The notes beneath the pieces are model-generated. The model was not told the DNA's origin and searched no databases. It saw only the letters and a list, made by a program, of their open reading frames with translations. Made by a program: the position numbers and the translations under genes. Shown piece by piece: positions 26,888 through 34,335 of a stretch of DNA of 64,000 nt. This DNA is from Luminiphilus syltensis NOR5-1B (GTDB lineage: Bacteria > Pseudomonadota > Gammaproteobacteria > Pseudomonadales > Halieaceae), in the NCBI RefSeq assembly GCF_000158175.1, contig NZ_DS999411.1, forward strand, positions 840,596 through 904,595. Direction: 5' to 3'. How positions within the stretch are numbered: position 1 is the first letter of the stretch; every line of letters begins with the position of its first letter.

Positions 26888-27878
26888 TGTTGCCGTTATC
26901 GGGGGCGGGTCCTGGGGGACCACCGTCGCATCGCTGGTCAGTCGCAATACCAAAACAGTGATCTGGGCGCGGGATAGCCAAACCGTCGATGAGATCAATC
27001 GCGAGCACCGAAACTCGCGCTATCTGGGCGAGCTGCCCCTCAACCCCAAGCTGTCCGCCACCGCAGATCTTGAGGAGGCGGTTGCCAATGCCGACGTTGT
27101 GGTCATGGGCGTGCCGTCCAACAGCTTCCGCAGTGTCCTGGAATCGATCAGCGGCTACCTGAAACCGGAGGTACCGCTGGTCAGTCTGACCAAGGGGCTG
27201 GAAAAGGGAACGCGACTGCGGATGACCGAGATCTGCAAACTGGTCGCGCCAGGGCACACCGCCGGGGTACTAACCGGACCCAATCTCGCAAAGGAAATTC
27301 TCGCCGGACAAGCCGCGGCCAGTGTGATTTCTACCGACAATAGCGACGTCACGGAGTACCTGCGTGAACTCTTCAATGGCGGTCTTTTCCGGGTTTACAG
27401 CAACCGGGATGTCATCGGCTGCGAGCTCGGTGGTGTTCTCAAAAATCTCATTGCCATTGCCGTGGGAATGGGGGACGGGCTTGGGGCCGGAGACAATACT
27501 CGCGCCGCGCTGATAACCCGGGGCCTCGCTGAGATGGGACGACTGGGCACGGCGCTGGGCGGAGAGCCGCTTACCTTCGCCGGTCTCGCGGGAATGGGTG
27601 ATATGATTGCAACCTGCACAAGTGCCCAGAGCCGGAATCGGCACGTTGGGGTCGAGCTGGCCAAAGGCCGCGCCATCGACGACATTATCGACTCCATGCA
27701 TATGGTTGCCGAAGGCGTGAAAAGCGCGCCAACGGTGATTGAGATTGCCCGCGAGCGCAACATTTCCATGCCCATCAGTGAAGACGTCTACAAAGTCATT
27801 ATCGGGGAGTCCAACGCCAAGTCCGCTTACCGGGGACTGCTCAGGACCACCGCCGGCGCCGAGCATGCACCCGGTTAG
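26874..27878 (+). CDS. gpsA: NAD(P)H-dependent glycerol-3-phosphate dehydrogenase
   Basis: A 334-residue cytosolic enzyme that reduces dihydroxyacetone phosphate to sn-glycerol-3-phosphate for phospholipid synthesis. The dinucleotide-binding motif GGGSWGTT is at residues 9-16. SLTKGLEKG, TGPNLAKEI, the catalytic Lys region in GGVLKNLIAIAVGMGDGLG, and GLAGMGDMIATCTS are the standard GpsA blocks. Length is normal. The ATG lies within the end of plsB (14-base overlap), so expression is translationally coupled and substrate supply is tied to PlsB. Confidence 0.95.
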   Translation: MKDCNVAVIGGGSWGTTVASLVSRNTKTVIWARDSQTVDEINREHRNSRYLGELPLNPKLSATADLEEAVANADVVVMGVPSNSFRSVLESISGYLKPEVPLVSLTKGLEKGTRLRMTEICKLVAPGHTAGVLTGPNLAKEILAGQAAASVISTDNSDVTEYLRELFNGGLFRVYSNRDVIGCELGGVLKNLIAIAVGMGDGLGAGDNTRAALITRGLAEMGRLGTALGGEPLTFAGLAGMGDMIATCTSAQSRNRHVGVELAKGRAIDDIIDSMHMVAEGVKSAPTVIEIARERNISMPISEDVYKVIIGESNAKSAYRGLLRTTAGAEHAPG

Positions 27879-27945
27879 ATCCCTGGGCACCACCATTGGC
27901 CAAAGCGTTAGACTAACAAGAGCTTTAAACAAGGAGAGCACTGGA

Positions 27946-28779
27946 ATGCGTTACAGGCAACGGATTATTGCGCTGGCACTCTTTATCGCCACCCTAATGG
28001 GGTGCAGCACCAGTCCCACCGGGCGCAGCCAGCTGATGCTGATATCGCCAGAGGCGGCCATTGTGCAGTCAGAAGCCGCCTATTTGTCGACGGTAGGGGA
28101 GCTGGCCAAAGACGCCAAGCTGGTAGACGACCCCGCGATGGTCGATCGGGTGGCCCGGATTACCGGGCGGGTGGTGACGACGGCGATCGAAGCGTTTCCC
28201 CACAGCGCCGACTGGAAGTGGAGTGTCGCCATAATCGACGATCCGGAGACCGTCAACGCCTGGTGCATGGCGGGTGGACGAATGGCCGCCTACACAGGGC
28301 TGTTTGAAAAGCTCAAGCTAACCGACGATGAATTCGCGCAAATCATGGGGCATGAGATAGCCCACGCCCTCGCCAACCACACCGCCGAGCGCATGTCTCG
28401 AGCAATGGCCACAAGCCTTGGCGTGGTCGCCGTGGGGGTCAGCTCCGACAATGGCGGTCTGGCGATGACAGGGGCGGCGCTGGCGGCCAAATACGCGCTC
28501 GAATTACCCAACAGCCGCACCGCCGAGTCAGAAGCTGACACGATCGGTATGCGTCTCGCTACTGAAGCAGGCTATGACCCCGAGGCAGCAGTCACCCTGT
28601 GGCAAAAAATGGGCGATCTCAGTGAAGAGCGCCCGCCCGAGTTCCTGAGTACCCACCCAGCCCCGGAGAACCGCCAGGCGGCCCTTGACGGGATGATTCC
28701 CGAGATGCGGGCGCTAAATACGACTCGCACCAAGGCTGCGGTACATCCGGTGGATATTGTTCGGCAAACCGCCAATTAG
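27946..28779 (+). CDS. M48-family metallopeptidase lipoprotein
   Basis: A lipoprotein of about 277 residues. The signal peptide ends in a lipobox (TLMGC, Cys near residue 21), so the mature protein is attached to the periplasmic face of the outer or inner membrane. The zinc protease motif HEIAHALANH is near residue 140, with a third ligand Glu in TAESEADTIGM. The ATG at 27946 has AAGGAGAG upstream. The frame is open further upstream into gpsA, but those codons precede a complete signal peptide and are not likely translated. It resembles LoiP/BepA-type outer-membrane quality-control proteases. It is followed by a strong hairpin. Confidence 0.9.
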   Translation: MRYRQRIIALALFIATLMGCSTSPTGRSQLMLISPEAAIVQSEAAYLSTVGELAKDAKLVDDPAMVDRVARITGRVVTTAIEAFPHSADWKWSVAIIDDPETVNAWCMAGGRMAAYTGLFEKLKLTDDEFAQIMGHEIAHALANHTAERMSRAMATSLGVVAVGVSSDNGGLAMTGAALAAKYALELPNSRTAESEADTIGMRLATEAGYDPEAAVTLWQKMGDLSEERPPEFLSTHPAPENRQAALDGMIPEMRALNTTRTKAAVHPVDIVRQTAN

Positions 28780-28787
28780 TGGTTCAC

Positions 28788-28812
28788 GCTGAGGCGGCCT
28801 CTCCGCCTCAGC
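28788..28812 (+). terminator. Strong hairpin after the M48 gene
   Basis: Ten-base perfect inverted repeat (GCTGAGGCGG and its complement) around the five-base loop CCTCT, starting nine bases after the M48 stop codon. The position is right for a transcription terminator, but a C-rich stretch follows in place of a T-run, so it may instead stabilise the mRNA 3' end or act with Rho. Confidence 0.5.
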
Positions 28813-29003
28813 CCCCCGCCAATAAAACCTGAAGTGGCCGCAAACCCAACAGCATCGGGGCTTTGCGCGTTATAGATCCGTTGATCCAGAACCCTGGCCT
28901 GCCCTATCGATAGTCGACTTAAACCGGAAAAGTCATTCGCCCCGAAATAGCTCCAATGGCTATGAAAAACGCCCATAGTAATTAGTGCCAAAACTATTCC
29001 AGG

Positions 29004-29034
29004 TTGATCTAACCGCCATCAACCCCTGTATAAT
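29004..29034 (+). promoter_or_regulatory. Possible sigma-70 promoter for the TonB-dependent receptor
   Basis: A perfect -10 hexamer TATAAT at 29029-29034. The best upstream hexamer is TTGATC at 29004-29009, which gives a long 19-base spacer, so the -35 assignment is weak. Transcription would start near 29041, leaving a leader of about 80 bases that includes the hairpin at 29059-29083. Confidence 0.5.
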
Positions 29035-29058
29035 CCGGCAAATTACTCTTTTCGCTGG

Positions 29059-29083
29059 AAATTTGCCGTTTGCATGCAAATTT
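29059..29083 (+). promoter_or_regulatory. Hairpin in the 5' leader of the TonB receptor mRNA
   Basis: Arms AAATTTGC (29059-29066) and GCAAATTT (29076-29083) are exactly complementary around a nine-base loop. A 12-base perfect palindrome, TTTGCATGCAAA at 29069-29080, overlaps it. It could be a transcription-factor site or a leader RNA structure. It lies some 40 bases before the chosen ATG. Confidence 0.4.
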
Positions 29084-29121
29084 TTGGTGCTAACCGTATT
29101 CTGACCAAGGACCCGCTAACC

Positions 29122-31743
29122 ATGCTCTCTTTCCCCTCTCGCCCACGTCGACTCGCCTCAGCACTGAGCGCGGTTCTTGCCCCCGCATTGATTACCAATG
29201 AAGCGGTCGCGCAGCAACTTGAAGAAGTGGTAGTGACTGCCACCAAGCGCTCCGCCAGCACCCAGGACATCGCCGTTACCGTCTCGGCCGTCTCCGGCGA
29301 GAAGCTCGAACAGCTCGGCGTACAGAATTTTGAGGATTACCTGATCCAGCTCCCAGGCGTCACCGCCGGCGGCAGCGGCCCCGGCCAGAACACCATCTAT
29401 ATCCGGGGTGTCGCCTCCACTACGCCGAACCTTAGTACCGCGGGTGTCGCGGGCCTCGCACCCAACGTCGCCTTCTACCTCGACGAACAGCCTCTGGCAC
29501 AGCCCGGTCGCAACCTCGATATCTACGCCGCCGACCTGCAGCGAGTGGAGGTATTGGCCGGACCGCAGGGCACGCTTTTCGGCGCCAGCTCCCAATCCGG
29601 CACCGTGCGGATGATCACCAACAAGCCGGATTTCACCGAGACCTACGGCAAGATCAAGGCTGAGGCGTCGACCATGAAAGACGGCGAAGCCAGCTACAAC
29701 GGTGAGGCCGTGTTCAACTGGGCGGTTAATGAGCGTTTCGCCATGCGCGCGGTGGTATACCGCGACGATATGGGCGGTTACATCGACAACGTCCCGGGTA
29801 CGATTGATCAACGCGAGTCCGCTCGGTTCCGCCCGGCTGGCACGGTGCGTTCCAATGGTGTGCCCGTCAGTGACGCCAGAGGCGGATTCCAGGCGGGCGC
29901 AGATCTCAGCAATGTTGATTTCCGGGCTGCTGACAACAGCGACCTGGTTGAGGACGATTTCAACGACGCCACCTACACCGGCGGGCGCATCAGCGCATCC
30001 TTTGACATCACCCCGACCTGGAATCTGCTGGTTGCCCACACACAACAGGAACTGGAAACCGAAGGTGTGTTTTACGCCGACCCCAGTCTTGGTGAGATGG
30101 AAATTCGTAGTTATGAAGAGTCGTTTCTCGAGGACGACCTCCAGAATACCGCCTGGACACTAACCGGCGCCATTAATGAGCTCGAGCTGGTCTATACCGG
30201 AGCGTTCACCAAGCGGGAAGTCTCCAGCCGAATCGATTACACCGACTACCTTTACGTGAGCCAGTACATCCCCTACTACCTTTGCGATACCGAGGTGAGT
30301 TATCCCGCTTACAACCCGACACCCACCGGTACCTGCTACGCGCCAAACCTGTTCACGACCATGGACTCCGAGCTCGAAATCCAGACCCACGAATTCCGCG
30401 TGTCGACAGACGCCACCAAGCCGATTCGCGCAACCGTCGGCGTTTTTTACAGCGAGCTTGACCTGGAAGAGCGGGTAGATTTTTCGTACCCCAGCAATGT
30501 CTTCCCAACCCTCTATGGGAATCCCGGGGACGCCTTTCCGGAAAACTTCTCGTATCCCGACGGATTCTTGTCAACCAATGACCCGTTCCCCGAGGCGGCT
30601 GTTTTCCGTAATGACATCCTGAGAACCGATGAGCAGTTGGGCTTCTTTGGTGAAGTCACCTTCGATATCGGCAACGAATTTGCAGTCATTGTCGGTGCGC
30701 GACGTTATGAGGTAACCAGCGACCTGGACGGCAGCGCCAATGGCAGCTTTGGCAACCCGTTCTACCAGATCGACTGCCAGCGCGGGGGTACCAATATCTC
30801 AGATCTGTATGACGGCGATGGTGTATACCGTGACACCGCCGTTTTCCTGTGCCGTGACGACCAGCCGGTCTACACCCTCGCGGATCTCGATAACCCCGAT
30901 GTCGAGGTACCTGACTACGTGCGAGGCGCGCTGTTGGCGCCGGGCGAATCAGAAAACAACGGCACCATTTACAAACTGACCGGACAGTGGACGCCCAACG
31001 CGGATATGCTGTTTTACGCCACCTACTCCGAAGGCTTCCGTCCCGGCATACTCAACCGGCCCGGTGGTCAGACCAACCCCAGCGGCGAATACACCGTGCC
31101 CTATGGCGTTGGCTCCGATGAGCTGAAAAACTACGAGCTGGGTTGGAAAACCGATTTGATGGGCGGCACGCTGCGCTTTAATGGGGCGCTGTTCCAGTCA
31201 GAGATTTCCGGTCTGCAAACGACTATTTTCGATACCAGTATTGTCAACCTGTTCTTCTCCGACAATGCGGCAGATTCCGAGGTTCGCGGTCTCGAAGGCG
31301 ATATTACCTGGCTGCCGAAGGTTGCGGGGTTGACGATCTCGGGGGCGTTCTCCTTCCTTGATACCGAGATCACCGAAGTGCTCGTGCCAACCGATGACGT
31401 CAGAGCCGGAGATACCATGGCGTTCGCCCCGGAATTTCAGGGCACGCTGACCGCGCGTTACGAGTGGCCAATGGGCGACTACACCGCTCACGTGATGGGC
31501 AATGTGTCTTATTCGGACGAGTCTTACAGTGACATCATTCGCATCAACCGCGACAAGATTGACAGCTGGACGATGATGGGGGTCACCGCGGGTTTGCGCG
31601 CCGACGATTGGAGCGCAACAGCGTTTGTCGATAACCTCACCGATGAACGTGCGGAACTGTCGCGCAACTATGTCAACGACAGAGGCCGGGCAACGTACGC
31701 TCGACCACGCACCATGGGTCTACGCGTGTCGTACAACTTCTAA
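29122..31743 (+). CDS. TonB-dependent receptor (outer membrane)
   Basis: An outer-membrane active transporter of about 873 residues. It has a signal peptide (LASALSAVLAPALITNEAVAQ), then the start of the plug, LEEVVVTATKR (family-typical, near the TonB box), the plug core (YIRGVAS, RVEVLAGPQGTLFGASSQSGTVRMITNKP), and a 22-strand barrel ending in Phe (GLRVSYNF). The frame starts upstream at 29074, but ATG 29122 gives a normal signal peptide and has AAGGA ten bases upstream. The class resembles the large receptor families of marine and sphingomonad genomes that take up siderophores, vitamins or oligosaccharides; ligand unknown. A rho-independent terminator follows, then a TPR-sulfotransferase gene. 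Confidence 0.92.
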   Translation: MLSFPSRPRRLASALSAVLAPALITNEAVAQQLEEVVVTATKRSASTQDIAVTVSAVSGEKLEQLGVQNFEDYLIQLPGVTAGGSGPGQNTIYIRGVASTTPNLSTAGVAGLAPNVAFYLDEQPLAQPGRNLDIYAADLQRVEVLAGPQGTLFGASSQSGTVRMITNKPDFTETYGKIKAEASTMKDGEASYNGEAVFNWAVNERFAMRAVVYRDDMGGYIDNVPGTIDQRESARFRPAGTVRSNGVPVSDARGGFQAGADLSNVDFRAADNSDLVEDDFNDATYTGGRISASFDITPTWNLLVAHTQQELETEGVFYADPSLGEMEIRSYEESFLEDDLQNTAWTLTGAINELELVYTGAFTKREVSSRIDYTDYLYVSQYIPYYLCDTEVSYPAYNPTPTGTCYAPNLFTTMDSELEIQTHEFRVSTDATKPIRATVGVFYSELDLEERVDFSYPSNVFPTLYGNPGDAFPENFSYPDGFLSTNDPFPEAAVFRNDILRTDEQLGFFGEVTFDIGNEFAVIVGARRYEVTSDLDGSANGSFGNPFYQIDCQRGGTNISDLYDGDGVYRDTAVFLCRDDQPVYTLADLDNPDVEVPDYVRGALLAPGESENNGTIYKLTGQWTPNADMLFYATYSEGFRPGILNRPGGQTNPSGEYTVPYGVGSDELKNYELGWKTDLMGGTLRFNGALFQSEISGLQTTIFDTSIVNLFFSDNAADSEVRGLEGDITWLPKVAGLTISGAFSFLDTEITEVLVPTDDVRAGDTMAFAPEFQGTLTARYEWPMGDYTAHVMGNVSYSDESYSDIIRINRDKIDSWTMMGVTAGLRADDWSATAFVDNLTDERAELSRNYVNDRGRATYARPRTMGLRVSYNF

Positions 31744-31769
31744 CTGCGACGACACATAGTGCAATGATC

Positions 31770-31796
31770 AATGCCCCCGCGCGGGGCATTTTTTTT
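31770..31796 (+). terminator. Rho-independent terminator after the TonB receptor
   Basis: A GC-rich stem with arms AATGCCCC and GGGGCATT around a short CG-rich loop, followed by eight T residues. It lies 26 bases past the receptor stop codon and is the clearest intrinsic terminator in the window. Confidence 0.9.
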
Positions 31797-31812
31797 GCAT
31801 CGGAGAACAATC

Positions 31813-33819
31813 ATGACCACAGATCCCATTGCCGCCATGGATTCTGAAAGCGAACGTCTTGCGGCGATCCAAAACCTGCTGCGGGCCGGGGATCGGGACA
31901 AGGCGCGGAATGCGGTCAAGGCCTGGCTTTCCGATCAGCCCAAGCATCCGGAGGCACTGTATTTCTACGCCGTGATTCAACGGACCGACGGCCAACCTGA
32001 CTCCGCTATGCAAACCCTTGCCGAGCTACTGAAAATCCAGCCCGAACACAGCCGAGCGGTTCAAGAACTCGGGCACTGCCAACGGCAAATGGGAGCTACA
32101 GCACTCTCGCTTAAGTACTATCAACGTGCCACCAGAATGAACGCCTCATTGATCGCAAGCTGGCAAGGACAGCTCCATGCGCTTCAAAAACTGGGCCAAC
32201 GCAATGGCCTAAACCAAATAGCCGAACAAATCGACTATTTGAGGGCGCTGCCACCCCCGCTGCTGGCAGTGATGGATCTGCAAGCACGCGGCAAGCGATT
32301 GCAAGCCGAAGAACTTTGCAAACGTTTCATGCAGAAGAACCCGCGGCATATCGAGGGCATGCGTTTGCTCGCCGGGATCGCGCTTGAAATGGGAGCACTC
32401 GATGAGGCGGCGCTGCTGTTGACTACCGCGGAAAAAATCGCGCCCGCGAACCAGCGTGTACAGTTGGATTGCGTTCAGCTTGCAAGGCGTCAAAACAATC
32501 ACGATGAAGCGCGTCGCAGGGCCAACAAGCTCGCTAACAGCGATCCGGAAAATCTTCAGTTTCAATCTCTGGCTGCCATAGAAGCGTTACAGGTGAGTGA
32601 TTTTGAGGCTGCATTGGCGGGGTTTGAGCGGATTCTTGAGAAACAGCCCAACGACCCGGCGACATTGACCTCGCTCGGTCACACGCTAAAAACGATTGGA
32701 CGTGCCGAGGAGGCCATCAACCGGTATCGAAAGGCAACCGCCGTCCGCAGCGGTCATGGCGAGGGGTGGTACGCCCTGTCCAATCTCAAGACCTACCGCT
32801 TTGACGACGCAGACATCAATGCGATGGAAGCTTTATGTCGCGGCGATGAACTCGATCCAGGCCACATACCCTTTGTGCGCTTTGCACTGGGTAAAGCCTA
32901 TGAGGACCGGAGTGAATACGCCGAGTCTTTTACCCAGTATGCCGCGGGCAATGCGGCCAAACGGCAACAATCCTATTACGACGCCGACGATATGCACGCT
33001 GATATGCAGTCAATGGCCACGTTTTTTGACAGGGCTCTATTTGAACAAAAAGCAGGCAGCGGCGACGCCGATCCGGCCCCGATTTTTATTGTTGGCCTGC
33101 CCCGCGCAGGCTCCACACTTCTCGAACAGATCCTATCGTCACACAGCCAGGTCGACGGCACCCAGGAATTACCCAATATCCTTTCGATGGCGCAGCAGTT
33201 GCGTCGTCGCTCAGAGGACACCACATACCCGGAAATTCTGGCGGACATCGATGCCGACGAACTGCGCGCTATGGGAACACGCTTCATCGCCGACACCCGT
33301 ATCCACCGCGGCAACGCACCGTTCTTTATTGACAAAATGCCCAATAACTTCCGGCACATCGGTCTGATCAAGCTGATTCTGCCCAACGCCAAGATTATTG
33401 ACGCCCGCCGGCATCCCATGGCGTGCTGCTTCAGCGGCTTTAAGCAGCTATTCGCGGAGGGGCAGGAATTCAGCTACCAGCTTGCTGATATTGGGCGCTA
33501 TTATCGCGACTACGTTGAATTGATGTCGCACTGGCAGTCAGTGCTGCCCGGGCAGATTCTCCAGGTGAACAACGAAGACGTTATTGAGGATTTACCGGGG
33601 CAGGTCGCGCGATTACTGGAGTTTTGCGGCCTGCCTTTCGAAGAGCAGTGCCTGCACTATTGGGAAACCGAGCGCGCAGTAAAAACACCGAGTTCAGAGC
33701 AGGTTCGCCAACCGGTCTCGGATAAAGGCCAGCACCAGTGGCGAAACTACTCACCCTGGCTGGATCCTTTGCGTGAGGCGCTGGGATCCCATCTGGTTCG
33801 ATTATCCGAAGAGAGTTAA
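31813..33819 (+). CDS. TPR-repeat sulfotransferase
   Basis: A 668-residue protein with two halves. Residues about 10-400 are tetratricopeptide-type helical repeats (for example HPEALYFYAVIQRTDGQPDSA and DPATLTSLGHTLKTIGRAEEA). Residues about 425-660 are a PAPS-dependent sulfotransferase: PIFIVGLPRAGSTLLEQIL is the 5'-phosphosulfate-binding loop, and ARRHPMACCFSGFK is the 3'-phosphate-binding region. ATG 31813 has GGAGA upstream; the longer frame would begin inside the terminator hairpin, so it is rejected. Proteins of this type often lie beside TonB receptors in marine gammaproteobacteria and sphingomonads. The acceptor is unknown. Confidence 0.87.
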   Translation: MTTDPIAAMDSESERLAAIQNLLRAGDRDKARNAVKAWLSDQPKHPEALYFYAVIQRTDGQPDSAMQTLAELLKIQPEHSRAVQELGHCQRQMGATALSLKYYQRATRMNASLIASWQGQLHALQKLGQRNGLNQIAEQIDYLRALPPPLLAVMDLQARGKRLQAEELCKRFMQKNPRHIEGMRLLAGIALEMGALDEAALLLTTAEKIAPANQRVQLDCVQLARRQNNHDEARRRANKLANSDPENLQFQSLAAIEALQVSDFEAALAGFERILEKQPNDPATLTSLGHTLKTIGRAEEAINRYRKATAVRSGHGEGWYALSNLKTYRFDDADINAMEALCRGDELDPGHIPFVRFALGKAYEDRSEYAESFTQYAAGNAAKRQQSYYDADDMHADMQSMATFFDRALFEQKAGSGDADPAPIFIVGLPRAGSTLLEQILSSHSQVDGTQELPNILSMAQQLRRRSEDTTYPEILADIDADELRAMGTRFIADTRIHRGNAPFFIDKMPNNFRHIGLIKLILPNAKIIDARRHPMACCFSGFKQLFAEGQEFSYQLADIGRYYRDYVELMSHWQSVLPGQILQVNNEDVIEDLPGQVARLLEFCGLPFEEQCLHYWETERAVKTPSSEQVRQPVSDKGQHQWRNYSPWLDPLREALGSHLVRLSEES

Positions 33820-33824
33820 ACACC

Positions 33825-34304
33825 ATGACGGAAATGGACTTACAGGATCAGGTTTTGATTTTGTTGCGACGGATTATTCGCGCGACTTATTTGCACTCCA
33901 GAAAACTGGAGAAAAAAACCGGACTGACCACCCCCCAGTTAATGGCCCTGCGGACTATCGACGACCTCAAGGAGCCGACGGTCTCGGATATCGCCAAATC
34001 GGTCAGCCTGAGCCTGGCGACCGTCACCACGCTGCTCAATCGTCTGGAAAAGCAGGGAATGGTGCATCGCGAGCGCAGCACCATAGATCGGCGCCGGGTC
34101 ATTGTCACCCTCACCGAGGTGGGACAGAAAAAGCTGGATGCTGCACCCAAGCCGTTGCAGGACAGCTTTAACGATCGCTTTTCCGACATTGAGGCCTGGG
34201 AACAGCACCTGATTATGGCCGCACTTGAGCGCATCGCCACCATGATGGATGCCGAGGATCTGGACGCTTCACCGCTACTCACCGAAGGTGATGAGGTTCT
34301 CTGA
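33825..34304 (+). CDS. MarR-family transcriptional regulator
   Basis: A 159-residue winged-helix DNA-binding protein. The recognition region is clear: LTTPQLMALRTIDDL, VSDIAKSVSLSLATVTTLLNRLEKQGMVHRERS, then the wing DRRRVIVTLTEVGQK. It begins six bases after the sulfotransferase stop, so it is probably the last gene of that transcript or is read through from it. MarR proteins usually repress adjacent genes and respond to small phenolic or lipid ligands; candidate targets are the receptor/sulfotransferase pair or the acyltransferase downstream. Confidence 0.9.
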   Translation: MTEMDLQDQVLILLRRIIRATYLHSRKLEKKTGLTTPQLMALRTIDDLKEPTVSDIAKSVSLSLATVTTLLNRLEKQGMVHRERSTIDRRRVIVTLTEVGQKKLDAAPKPLQDSFNDRFSDIEAWEQHLIMAALERIATMMDAEDLDASPLLTEGDEVL

Positions 34305-34335
34305 CTCGCAAAAAAGCTGAAAGGACCTGAGCGAA

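Larger units (their letters stand above)
28813..29121. other. Leader region of the TonB-dependent receptor
   Basis: About 310 bases with no gene. It contains a TATAAT box and a hairpin close to the receptor start, both listed separately. A reading frame of about 70 codons on the minus strand has no recognisable domain and is not called. Confidence 0.5.

Noticed and set aside
29158-30045. 295-codon antisense frame within the TonB receptor gene
   Set aside because: It mirrors the GC-rich codon pattern of the receptor and shows no domain; the sense protein is unambiguous.
31771-31812. Upstream start for the TPR-sulfotransferase
   Set aside because: It would begin inside the terminator hairpin; the ATG at 31813 has a ribosome-binding site.
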